64,000 nucleotides of DNA from Streptomyces drozdowiczii (GTDB taxonomy: Bacteria > Actinomycetota > Actinomycetes > Streptomycetales > Streptomycetaceae): NCBI RefSeq assembly GCF_026167665.1, contig NZ_CP098740.1, forward strand, positions 1,922,001-1,986,000, written 5' to 3'. Below the pieces are notes generated by a model. That model was given only the letters and a program-made list of their open reading frames with translations, was not told where the DNA came from and did no database searches. This document shows, piece after piece, positions 50,509 to 59,317 of the stretch. A program made the position numbers and the translations under genes. Within the stretch, counting starts at the first letter, position 1, and every line of letters begins with the position of its first letter.

Positions 50509-51981
50509 TTACGCGGTCAGCTTGGCCAGGGCCGCGTCGATGCGGGCGATCGTCTTCTCGCGGCCCAGGATCTCCAGGGACTCGAAGAGGGGAAGGCCGA
50601 TCGTGCGGCCGGTGACGGCCACGCGGACCGGGGCCTGGGCCTTGCCGAGCTTGAGGCCGTGCTGCTCGCCGGCGGCGAGGACGGCGGCCTTCAGGGCGTC
50701 GGCATTCCAGTCGGCGGCGATGAGCTGGGCGCGGGCGGTGACAAGGAGGGCGTCGGAGCCCTCCTTCATCGCCTTGTTCCACGACGCCTCGTCGTGCACC
50801 GGCTCGTCCAGGAACAGGAAGTCCACGTTGGCGGTGATCTCGGAGAGCACCGTCACCCGGGTCTGGGCGTGCGGGGCGATCTCGGCGAAGACCGCCGCGT
50901 CGAAGGACTCCGGGGCCCAGGGGGCGAACGGCGCCCGGAGCCACGGGCCGCACGCCTCGGTGAAGGTCTTCACATCGAGGCGGCGGATGTGCTCCGCGTT
51001 GATGTGCTCGCACTTCTTGAGGTCGAAGCGGGCCGGGTTGGCGTTGACGTCCTTGATGTCGAAGGCGGCGACCATCTCGTCGATGTCGAAGATGTCGCGG
51101 TCCTCGGCGATCGACCAGCCCAGCAGCGAGAGGTAGTTGAGCAGCCCCTCGCGGACGAAGCCGCGCTCGCGGTAGAGGTTGAGCGAAGCCTGCGGGTCGC
51201 GCTTGGAGAGCTTCTTGTTGCCCTCGCCCATCACGTACGGCAGGTGCCCGAAGGCGGGGGTGTCCTTGGCGATGCCCAGCTCGATGAGCGCCCGGTACAG
51301 GGCGATCTGGCGCGGGGTGGAGGAGAGCAGGTCCTCGCCGCGCAGGACGTGGGTGATCTCCATCAGCGCGTCGTCCACCGGGTTGACCAGCGTGTAGAGC
51401 GGGGCGCCGTTGGCGCGGACGATGCCGTAGTCCGGGACGTTCTCCGGCTGGACGGTGATGTCGCCGCGGACCAGGTCCGTGAAGGTGATCGCCTCGTCGG
51501 GCATCCGGAAGCGGACGATCGACGTGCGGCCCTCGGCCTCGTACGCGGCCTTCTGCTCGTCGGTCAGCTCGCGGCAGTGGCCGTCGTAGCCGGACGGGCG
51601 GCCGGCGGCGCGGGCGGCGTCGCGGCGGGTGTCCAGCTCCTCCGTGGTGCAGTAGCAGTGGTACGCGTAACCGCCGGCGAGCAGCTTCTCCGCGACGTCC
51701 TTGTAGAGGTCCATCCGCTGGGACTGGCGGTACGGGGCGTGCGGGCCGCCGATCTCGGGGCCCTCGTCCCAGTCCAGGCCGAGCCAGCGCATCGCGTCGA
51801 GAAGCTGCTCGTACGACTCCTCGGAGTCGCGCGCCGCGTCGGTGTCCTCGATGCGGAAGACCAGGGTGCCCTGGTGGTGCCGGGCGAAGGCCCAGTTGAA
51901 GAGGGCCGTCCGGACCAGGCCGACGTGCGGGTTGCCGGTCGGGGAGGGACAGAAACGTACACGTACTGGTGCGTTAGCCAC
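50509..51981 (-). CDS. gltX: Glutamyl-tRNA synthetase GltX
   Basis: 490-residue class I aminoacyl-tRNA synthetase. HIGH-type motif in [18 protein letters not shown]-type motif in [12 protein letters not shown], and a Cys/His cluster ([17 protein letters not shown]) that may bind zinc. Probably non-discriminating, given Gln tRNAs and no GlnRS in sight. GTG 51981 overlaps the FAH-family gene stop by 8 bp. tRNA-Glu/Gln genes follow downstream on the same strand. Confidence 0.96.
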   Translation of the reverse strand: MANAPVRVRFCPSPTGNPHVGLVRTALFNWAFARHHQGTLVFRIEDTDAARDSEESYEQLLDAMRWLGLDWDEGPEIGGPHAPYRQSQRMDLYKDVAEKLLAGGYAYHCYCTTEELDTRRDAARAAGRPSGYDGHCRELTDEQKAAYEAEGRTSIVRFRMPDEAITFTDLVRGDITVQPENVPDYGIVRANGAPLYTLVNPVDDALMEITHVLRGEDLLSSTPRQIALYRALIELGIAKDTPAFGHLPYVMGEGNKKLSKRDPQASLNLYRERGFVREGLLNYLSLLGWSIAEDRDIFDIDEMVAAFDIKDVNANPARFDLKKCEHINAEHIRRLDVKTFTEACGPWLRAPFAPWAPESFDAAVFAEIAPHAQTRVTVLSEITANVDFLFLDEPVHDEASWNKAMKEGSDALLVTARAQLIAADWNADALKAAVLAAGEQHGLKLGKAQAPVRVAVTGRTIGLPLFESLEILGREKTIARIDAALAKLTA

Positions 51982-52750
51982 GCTTGATCACCTTGTTGGT
52001 GAGAGTGCCGATGCCTTCGATGGTGACGGCGACCTCGTCGCCGACATGGAGGGGTCCGACCCCCGCGGGAGTGCCGGTGAGGATCACATCGCCCGGAAGC
52101 AGCGTCATGGCTTCCGTGATGTGGACGACCAGGTCCTCGATGGACCGGATCATGTCGCTCGTCCGGCCGAGCTGGCGTTGCTCGCCGTTGACCGTGGCCT
52201 GGATGGCGAGGTCGGTGGGGTCGAGGTCGGTCTCCACCCAGGGGCCGAGGGGGCAGGAGGTGTCGAAGCCCTTGGCCCGGGCCCACTGCTTCTCCCGCTT
52301 CTGGGCGTCGCGGGCGGTGACGTCGTTGGCACAGGTGTAGCCGAAGATGACGTCCTTGACCCGCTCGCGCGGCACTTCGCGGCACATCCGGCCGATGACC
52401 ACGGCCAGCTCGGCCTCGTGGTGGACCTCGTCGGAGAAGGAGGGGTACTCGATGGCGTCGCCGGAGCCGATCACCGAGGTGGTGGGCTTGAAGAAGGCGA
52501 CGGGGACGTCGGGGACCTCGTTGCCGAGTTCGGCGGCGTGCTCCGCGTAGTTGCGGCCGATGGCCACGACCTTGTTGGGGAGCACGGGCGGCAGCAGCCG
52601 CACCTTGTTCAGCGGGACCTTGGTCCCGGAGAGCTCGAACTCGGAGTACGGGATGCCCTTGATGATGTCGAGGACGAGACCGTCGGGCCCGTCGCCCTCG
52701 ACCGCGCCGAAGGCGACATTGCCGTCGATGGAGAACCTGGCGATGCGCAC
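51974..52750 (-). CDS. Fumarylacetoacetate hydrolase-family protein
   Basis: 258 residues, FAH fold. Metal-ligand region [17 protein letters not shown], plus [31 protein letters not shown] and [20 protein letters not shown]. Such enzymes hydrolyse or decarboxylate 2-keto acids (acylpyruvate hydrolase type); the exact substrate is not determinable. GTG 52750. Translationally coupled to gltX by an 8-bp overlap, a pairing I recall as common in streptomycetes. Confidence 0.88.
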   Translation of the reverse strand: MRIARFSIDGNVAFGAVEGDGPDGLVLDIIKGIPYSEFELSGTKVPLNKVRLLPPVLPNKVVAIGRNYAEHAAELGNEVPDVPVAFFKPTTSVIGSGDAIEYPSFSDEVHHEAELAVVIGRMCREVPRERVKDVIFGYTCANDVTARDAQKREKQWARAKGFDTSCPLGPWVETDLDPTDLAIQATVNGEQRQLGRTSDMIRSIEDLVVHITEAMTLLPGDVILTGTPAGVGPLHVGDEVAVTIEGIGTLTNKVIKRG

Positions 52751-52839
52751 GGGTTGCTGTCGCCCCTCACTGCTTGCTGGGTGCCTGGAAAAGACTGACG
52801 CTCCAGGCTAGCGCGGGTGAGGGGCGGTTCCGTGCGGGA

Positions 52840-53093
52840 TTACTCCGCGGCGGCGGGGGCGGTGGCGGGGCCGTCATCAGGATCGTGCGGCGCGGGTTGG
52901 CGGTCTGCGTCGGCAGCTGGACCGCGTGCTCCGGGAGTTCCGCCGTCTTCAGCGCCTCGGCGTCCTTGAGGTGCGCCAGCGTGGTGCGGCGGGGGTTGGC
53001 GAGGTGGCGGAGCGTCGTCGTGTTCATCTGCCGTACGGCCCTGTCGTCGGGGCGCCGCCCGTACGAGGGGACGCCGGTTGTCGGTTCTGCCAT
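52840..53093 (-). CDS. Small conserved ORF with paired ANPRRT motifs (apparent frameshift)
   Basis: Starts ATG 53093 (MAEPTTGVPSYGRRPDDR...). It contains two copies of ANPRRT-(T/I)-L (RHLANPRRTTLAHL and QTANPRRTILM). As read it runs on in a Pro-rich frame to 52767. One extra C in GGCCCCGCC (plus-strand G4 at 52867-52870) gives MTAPATAPAAAE and a stop at 52840, about 84 residues. I recall similar small streptomycete proteins but no function. No domain recognised. Confidence 0.6.
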
Positions 53094-53607
53094 CCCAGTA
53101 AAGCGTCAGGCTAAACATGCAATTCCCTCCGGTGGCCCGGAAAAGACGGCGATCTTCATGTGAGTTTGCTCACGAACACCGGGATAATCGCCCCAATATG
53201 GACAGCTGATCCGGGCTTTCGAAACGGACATGTCACCCCTGAACCATCCATTCCGCTCCTGATCATGGCGACTGGGACACCCCTCACCCCGTTCGGACTC
53301 ACCCCCAATGGTCCGGATTGTCCGCGAACCGCCTCCACCGCTTGTTACGCATCCATCACACGGTGTCACGCAGGTCACAGCCCGGTACCTGGCCCTTGTT
53401 GGAGATCCAGCACTGTGCTGAAATTCCACGCACCGCCGCGGGTTTCAAGCCGGCGCGCAGGGGCGCAACGCAGCGCCGAGTGGCGGCGGGAAGGGGAAGA
53501 GCGCCGGTCACTCACGACCACCATGGGGCGGGACAACGCCCCACCACGCCGACACCGTTTTCTCCGTTCACGACGGAGGAACGCCTGGTCCAGAGGTTGC
53601 GACGCTA
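53094..53607. other. Divergent promoter region before the first conservon
   Basis: 514 bp between the small ANPRRT ORF (minus) and cvnA1 (plus). Several short frames cross it, without coding character. A GTGTCACGCAGGTCAC direct half-repeat lies near 53362-53377, but I cannot assign a protein to it. Confidence 0.4.
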
Positions 53608-56600
53608 GTGCAGGGACGTTTCAAGAGGGATGGCAGCGCTGCGGCGGAACAGGAGCCGCGCGGCGGGACCGACCGCGGTTCCTCGCCCCAGCACGCCCAG
53701 AACCCCGGATCGGCCGCGGCCGGTGACCAAGGTGACCGCGACCGGCGCCCCGGCGCCGCTCCGACCGGCGGCGAGCCCGAGCAGGCCGCCGCGCCGAAGC
53801 CCCGGGGCCCTGTCAACACGGGCTCGCGGGTAGCTCTCCGCAACTGGCGCATCAGCACGCGCCTGGTCTCCCTGCTCGCCCTCCCCGTGGTCGCGGCGAC
53901 CACGCTGGGTGGTCTGCGCATCAACGACTCCCTGAACGACATCCAGCAGCTGGAGCACATGCAGCTGCTGACGGAGATGACGAAGCAGGCGACCTCGCTG
54001 GCGCAGGCGCTCCAGGAGGAGCGCGACCAGACGGCGGGTCCGCTGTCGAACGACGTGCCCGAGTCCGACTTCAAGATCACCACGCCCCGGCAGAAGACCG
54101 ACCGGGCGCAGCTGGCGTTCCTCGCGAGCACGAGCGAGATCGGCGACACCACGGGTGACGACACCCTGGAGAGCATCCACACCAGCATCCAGCAGATCGC
54201 CACGCGGCTCAGCTCCATCCGCGACACCCGCAAGCACGCGTACGAGAAGGGCAGTCCGGCCCTCCAGACGGTCGACGCCTACAGCCAGCTGATCACCTCG
54301 CTGCTGAGCCTGTCCCAGGACATGGCCCAGGCGACCAGCAGCCCCGAGATGATCAAGCGGACCCGTGCGCTGGCGGCGTTCTCCTCGGCCAAGGAGTACG
54401 CCTCGATCCAGCGCGCGATCATCGCCGCCGCGCTGCCCACCAGCGACGACAAGAAGCCCGACCTCGACCGCAACGACCAGCAGTTCGGCCTGGCCGCGCG
54501 GGGCAAGGAGGCGGCGGCCCTCACGTCGTTCGAGGCGATCTACACCTCCACCGGCGGCGACGCCTCGGAGCTGACCTCGACGCTGGACGAGGGCAACCCG
54601 GACATCAAGGCCGCGAACACGTACGCGCAGAAGCTGCTGGAGAACCCGCTCGCCATGGGCGGTTCCAAGGCGCGCCGGTCGTACATGAACTGGTACGACC
54701 AGGACACCATCAAGATCAACACCATGAAGCGCATCGAGGAGACCCTCCTCAGCGACATGGAGGGCAAGGCGCGCGAGCTGCGCGAGGAGTCCCAGCGCGA
54801 GGCGATCATCTCCGGTGCGCTGATCCTGCTGGTGCTCGGTGTCTCGCTGGTCGGCGCCTTCGTCGTCGCCCGGTCCATGATCCGCTCGCTGCGCCGGCTC
54901 CAGGACACCGCGACCCGCGTCGCCCAGGACCGTCTGCCCGAGCTGGTCAAGCAGCTCTCCGAGTCGGACCCGCAGGACGTCGACACCTCGGTCGAGTCCG
55001 TCGGTGTGCACTCCCGGGACGAGATCGGCAAGGTGGCCGCGGCCTTCGACGACGTGCACCGCGAGGCGGTCCGTCTCGCCGCCGAGCAGGCCCTTCTGCG
55101 GGGCAACGTCAACGCGATGTTCACCAACCTCTCGCGCCGCTCGCAGGGCCTCATCCAGCGTCAGCTCTCGCTCATCTCCGAGCTGGAGTCGCGCGAGGCC
55201 GACCCGGACCAGCTGTCCTCGCTCTTCAAGCTCGACCACCTCGCGACCCGTATGCGCCGGAACGGCGAGAACCTTCTCGTCCTCGCCGGTGAGGAGCCGG
55301 GCCGCCGGTGGACCCGCCCCGTGCCGCTGGTCGACGTGCTCCGCGCCGCCGCGTCCGAGGTGGAGCAGTACGAGCGCATCGAACTGGCCGCGGTACCCGC
55401 CACCGAGGTCGCGGGCCGGGTCGTCAACGACCTCGTGCACCTGCTCGCCGAGCTGCTGGAGAACGCCACCTCGTTCTCCTCGCCGCAGACGAAGGTCCGG
55501 GTCACCGGTCACGCCCTGCCCGACGGCCGGGTGCTGGTCGAGATCCACGACACCGGCATCGGGCTCTCCCCGGAGGACCTGGCGGCGATCAACGAGCGGC
55601 TGGCATCGCCGCCCACCGTGGACGTCTCGGTCTCCCGCCGCATGGGCCTGTTCGTGGTCGGCCGGCTCTCCCTGCGCCACGGCATCCGCATCCAGCTGCG
55701 CCCCTCGGACTCCGGCGGTACCACCGCGCTGGTCATGCTCCCGGTGGACGTCGCGCACGGCGGCCGGCAGCCGGCCCCGAAGCAGGCGCCCGGTCAGCAG
55801 TCCCCCGGCGGCCTGCTCTCCGGCGGCAACGACGCCCAGGCGGGGCGTCCCGCCGCGGGCCCCGGTCCCCAGCGCGGCCAGGTCGGCGCCGGCTCCGGTC
55901 CCCGGGCCGCGCTGCCCGCCCGCGACGGCAACCGCCCGCAGAATCCGCAGAACCCGCAGGGCGGGCCCGGCGCGCAGGACTCGGCGTTCCAGAATCCGCA
56001 GGGCCGCCCGGCCCAGGACGGCCCCCGTCAGGGCGGCGGCCTGGCCGGCGCGTTCGGCGGTGCCCGGCTCGGCGCACGCGGCGACGGCGGTGCGGACGGC
56101 AACCGGCCCAGCCTCTTCGACCAGCGGCGCCCCGAGCAGAACGGCCCCGGAGCACCGCAGGCCCCGCAGCCCCAGCAGGCCCGCTTCGACCAGCCGGGCC
56201 AGGGCGAGCGTCAGCTGCCGCCGGTCGGCGGTCCCCGCGCCGAGCTGCCCGGCGGCTCCCCGAACCAGGGCCCGAACGCGGGCCAGGGCGGCGGCTTCCC
56301 CGCCCCGCAGCGCCCGCAGACGACGAGCTGGGGCACCGACGAGCCCGCCGCGCCCCGGCGCACCCCGCTCGACGCGCCGCGCGGTCACGAGGAGTCGGAG
56401 ACCACGGGCCGCTTCCCGCAGCCTCAGGCGCCGCGCCTTCCGGCCGACGACCGTCAGGGGCCCGGGTCCACGGCGGAGTTCGCCCGGCCCGACTTCTCGG
56501 CGCCCGCGCCGAACGGCCGGCAGCCCGGTCTGCCGCAGCACAACGCACCGCAGCACAACGCCCCCAGGGCAACGCGCCGCAGTACGGCGGACCGCAGCAC

Positions 56601-57449
56601 AACGCACCGCAGCCCGGTCTGCCGCAGCACAACGCACCGCAGCACAACGCCCCCCAGGGCAACGCGCCGCAGTACGGCGGACCGCAGCACAACGCACCGC
56701 AGCCCGGTCTGCCGCAGCGCGGCGTACCGCAGCCGAACGGCCCCCAGCACAACGGCGCGTACGGCAACGGCCCGCAGAACCCGGACGTGACGAGCACTTC
56801 GCAGTTCGCCCGCCCGGACTTCGGCGGACCGCAGCAGCCGGCGCCCCGGCAGCGCGACCACCAGGACTTCGGCGCGCCGCGTCCGCCCATGGGCGGCCAG
56901 GCCCCCGAGGCCCCGTACCGCCCGGTCCTGCCGCAGCAGCCGCAGCAGCCCGAGGCGCTGCCGCCGGCCGGGCCCGGCGACGGCCGCACCCCGCTGTACG
57001 ACACGCTGGAGACCAACTGGTTCCGCGGTCCGCAGCCGGGTGCCCCGCAGCAGCCTCCGGCCGCCCCGGCGCAGGGCTTCCCGCAGCAGCCGGCGGCCCA
57101 GGAGCCGGTGGCTCCCGCGCCGCAGCGGACGCTCGGCGACAGCGGGGCGCAGAGCGCCTGGCGGGCTTCGCCCAACGACGAGATCGTCCGGCAGGCGGAG
57201 CGGGTCAAGAAGCCCGCGGCGGGCGGTATCACCACCTCCGGTCTGCCGCGCCGGGTCCCGCGCGCCAACCTGGTGCCGGGTACCGCCCAGCAGCAGAACA
57301 ACCAGTCCGGTCCGCAGGTCTCGCGCGCGCCCGATGATGTGCGCGGGCGTCTGACCAATCTCCGCCGGGGTATCCAGCAGGGGCGTCAGGCGGGCAGCGG
57401 TCAGACCGGAAGCTTCCCCCTCGGCCCCACTCACCAGCAGGAGCGTTAG
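53608..57449 (+). CDS. cvnA1: Conservon sensor histidine-kinase-like protein CvnA1 (apparent frameshift in tail)
   Basis: Membrane sensor of a conservon. Transmembrane helices near residues 82-102 and 402-425 bracket an extracytoplasmic helical (nitrate-sensor-like) domain; a HAMP-like linker follows. Then comes LDHLATRMRRNGENLLVL with a candidate phospho-His, and an ATPase domain with LAELLENATSFSSP, HDTGIGLS and GLFVVGRLSLRHGI. A disordered Pro/Gln/Gly tail of about 570 residues ends in the motif GLPRRVPRANLV...GPQVSRAPDDVRGRL. In the tail one C is missing (C5 at 56561-56565, C6 in the repeat copy at 56650-56655); adding it gives 1280 residues. cvnB1 starts at the next base after the stop. 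Confidence 0.92.
56521..56716 (+). repeat. 90-bp tandem repeat in the CvnA1 tail
   Basis: Units at 56521-56609 (89 bp as read), 56610-56699 (90 bp) and a partial third. Each encodes Pro/Gln/Asn-rich sequence around QPGLPQHNAPQHNAPQGN. The 1-bp length difference falls exactly at the C run that breaks the frame, so the second unit serves as an internal reference for the missing base. Confidence 0.9.
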
Positions 57450-57872
57450 TTGAGCCCGATGAGTCAGGCCGCACAGAATCTGAACTGGCTGATCACCAAC
57501 TTCGTGGACAACACCCCAGGGGTGTCGCACACGGTGGTGGTCTCGGCGGACGGGCTGCTGCTGGCGATGTCCGAAGGTTTCCCGCGCGACCGCGCCGACC
57601 AGCTGGCGGCCGTCGCGTCCGGGCTGACCTCGCTGACCGCCGGCGCCTCCCGGATCTTCGAGGGCGGCGCCGTCAGCCAGACCGTGGTCGAGATGGAGCG
57701 GGGCTTCCTGTTCCTGATGTCCATCTCGGACGGCTCCTCGCTGGCCGTACTGGCCCACCCGGACGCCGACATCGGTCTGGTCGGCTACGAGATGGCCCTG
57801 CTGGTGGACCGGGCGGGCACCGTCCTGACCCCGGACCTCCGCGCGGAGCTCCAGGGCAGCCTGCTCCACTAG
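57450..57872 (+). CDS. cvnB1: Conservon roadblock/LC7 protein CvnB1
   Basis: 140-residue roadblock/LC7-domain protein, a family that acts as partner or GAP for Ras-like GTPases. Seen: LNWLITNFVDNTPGVSHTVV, SADGLLLAMSEGFPRDRADQLAAV, GGAVSQTVVEMERGFLF, and VGYEMALLVDRAG. TTG 57450 has GGAG 6 nt upstream; ATG 57459 is the alternative, but the second conservon has GTG at the same place. It directly follows cvnA1. Confidence 0.95.
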   Translation: MSPMSQAAQNLNWLITNFVDNTPGVSHTVVVSADGLLLAMSEGFPRDRADQLAAVASGLTSLTAGASRIFEGGAVSQTVVEMERGFLFLMSISDGSSLAVLAHPDADIGLVGYEMALLVDRAGTVLTPDLRAELQGSLLH

Positions 57873-57997
57873 GCGGCCGGAACCAGTGACACAGACGATC
57901 AACCCGACAACCGACCCTCAACCGTCCGGCCGCTTACAGCCCCCACCGGCCCCTTCAGACGGCAAGCCGACACCCTGCTGTCACGCCCGGAGGATTC

Positions 57998-58405
57998 ATG
58001 ACCCCGCCACCCGCCTCACCCGATCCGTACGGCGCGTCCAGCCACGCGTCGTACGAAGGTGAGGGCGACCAGCCGCTGGTCCGTCCGTACGCCATGACCG
58101 GTGGACGCACCCGGCCGCGCTATCAGCTAGCGATAGAAGCACTGGTCAGCACCACGGCCGATCCCGCGCATCTGGGGACCCTGCTTCCCGAGCATCAGCG
58201 GATCTGCCATCTGTGCCGCGAGGTCAAGTCGGTGGCCGAGGTCTCGGCCCTGCTGTCGATGCCCCTCGGCGTGGCGCGGATTCTCGTCGCGGACCTGGCG
58301 GAAGCCGGCATGGTGGCCATCCACCAGCCGGGCAATGGAGAGGCCGGCGGCGCGCCGGATGTGACACTGCTCGAAAGGGTGCTCAGTGGACTTCGCAAGC
58401 TCTAA
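57998..58405 (+). CDS. cvnC1: Conservon DUF742 protein CvnC1
   Basis: 135 residues. The DUF742 core reads PLVRPYAMTGGRTRPRY, then LAIEALVSTT, PEHQRICHLCREVKSVAEVSALLSMPLGVARILVADLAEAG. The last part resembles a winged helix, and the two cysteines are spaced CHLC. Ends overlapping cvnD1 by 20 bp, so the two are co-translated. Function within the complex is not known in detail. Confidence 0.93.
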   Translation: MTPPPASPDPYGASSHASYEGEGDQPLVRPYAMTGGRTRPRYQLAIEALVSTTADPAHLGTLLPEHQRICHLCREVKSVAEVSALLSMPLGVARILVADLAEAGMVAIHQPGNGEAGGAPDVTLLERVLSGLRKL

Positions 58406-58970
58406 CGGCGGCGCGGCGACCCGGGCCACCACCTCGGCGAAGATCGTCGTGGCCGGTGGGTTCGGCGTGGGCAAGACCACGTTCGTCGGTGCCGTCTCGG
58501 AGATCAATCCGCTGCGCACCGAAGCCGTGATGACGTCCGCCTCGGCGGGCATCGACGACCTCACGCACACCGGCGGAAAGACCACCACGACGGTGGCGAT
58601 GGACTTCGGCCGCATCACCCTGGACCAGGACCTGATCCTGTACCTCTTCGGTACGCCGGGCCAGGACCGCTTCTGGTTCATGTGGGACGACCTGGTACGC
58701 GGCGCGATCGGCGCCGTCGTCCTGGTGGACACCCGCCGTCTCGCCGACTGCTTCCCGGCCGTCGACTACTTCGAGAACAGCGGGCTGCCGTTCGTCATCG
58801 CCCTCAACGGCTTCGACGGCCACCAGCCGTACACCCCGGACGAGGTGCGCGAAGCGCTTCAGATCGGGCCCGACACGCCGATCATCACCACGGACGCGCG
58901 GCACCGCGCGGACGCGAAGAGCGGTCTGATCACGCTGGTGGAGCACGCTCTGATGGCCCGGCTGAAGTAG
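58386..58970 (+). CDS. cvnD1: Conservon Ras-like GTPase CvnD1
   Basis: 194 residues. P-loop GGFGVGKTTFV (about residues 24-34), G3 motif GTPGQDRFW, and ALNGFDG at the NKxD position, so the base-recognition Lys is replaced by Gly. Member of the MglA/Ras-like group found in conservons, thought to pass signals from the CvnA kinase with CvnB and CvnC, by analogy with eukaryotic receptor-coupled GTPases. GTG 58386. DNA from about 58482 on is nearly identical to cvnD2. Confidence 0.95.
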   Translation: MDFASSNGGAATRATTSAKIVVAGGFGVGKTTFVGAVSEINPLRTEAVMTSASAGIDDLTHTGGKTTTTVAMDFGRITLDQDLILYLFGTPGQDRFWFMWDDLVRGAIGAVVLVDTRRLADCFPAVDYFENSGLPFVIALNGFDGHQPYTPDEVREALQIGPDTPIITTDARHRADAKSGLITLVEHALMARLK

Positions 58971-59011
58971 TCACAAGTCGGAAGTGGCATACGGCAGTTA
59001 CCGTAGTCACA

Positions 59012-59049
59012 CGGGGGCGGGCTGTGTCCTTTGACACGATCCGCCCCCG
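59012..59049 (+). terminator. Hairpin after cvnD1
   Basis: CGGGGGCGG / CCGCCCCCG outer stem and GTGTC / GACAC inner stem with a symmetric internal loop, 42 bp past the cvnD1 stop. Confidence 0.7.
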
Positions 59050-59125
59050 CATTCATAACGTTTCGACAGAGAATTACCCCGCGACCGACACCGGATGCGC
59101 ACGGGCGGTGTCGCTGCGCTCACAT

Positions 59126-59149
59126 GAGCCTCGCCTTTTGGCGGGGCTC
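59126..59149 (+). terminator. Second hairpin terminator
   Basis: GAGCCTCGCC-TTTT-GGCGGGGCTC (one G-T pair) followed by GCTCTTTA, a good intrinsic terminator backing up the first hairpin. Confidence 0.75.
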
Positions 59150-59317
59150 GCTCTTTATGCCCGATTTATCTGAGGCGTGAGCCACTCGGAATCGCCCATT
59201 CCGACTGTTTGGAACGCGGCCGTCAGCCGTGCTGCAATTCGACCAACTCCCGAGTAGTACGGCCCTGAACAAAACCCGGCACAGCGTAGGTGCCGACGCC
59301 GAGAGGTTGTTGGTCGA

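Larger units (their letters stand above)
58971..59317. other. Intergenic region between conservons
   Basis: 347 bp containing two hairpins (59012-59049 and 59126-59149) and then about 170 bp of lower GC without a gene, which must carry the cvnA2 promoter. Confidence 0.45.

Noticed and set aside
52840..53118. ORF from ATG 53118 with an excellent GGAGGGAATTGC ribosome site
   Set aside because: After a few residues its composition is Arg/Pro/Ala shadow-like, while the other frame has the repeated ANPRRT motif. A shift by one base does not join the two starts.
56521..56716. Tandem repeat as a possible CRISPR array
   Set aside because: Units adjoin without spacers and encode an in-frame Pro/Gln/Asn-rich tail.
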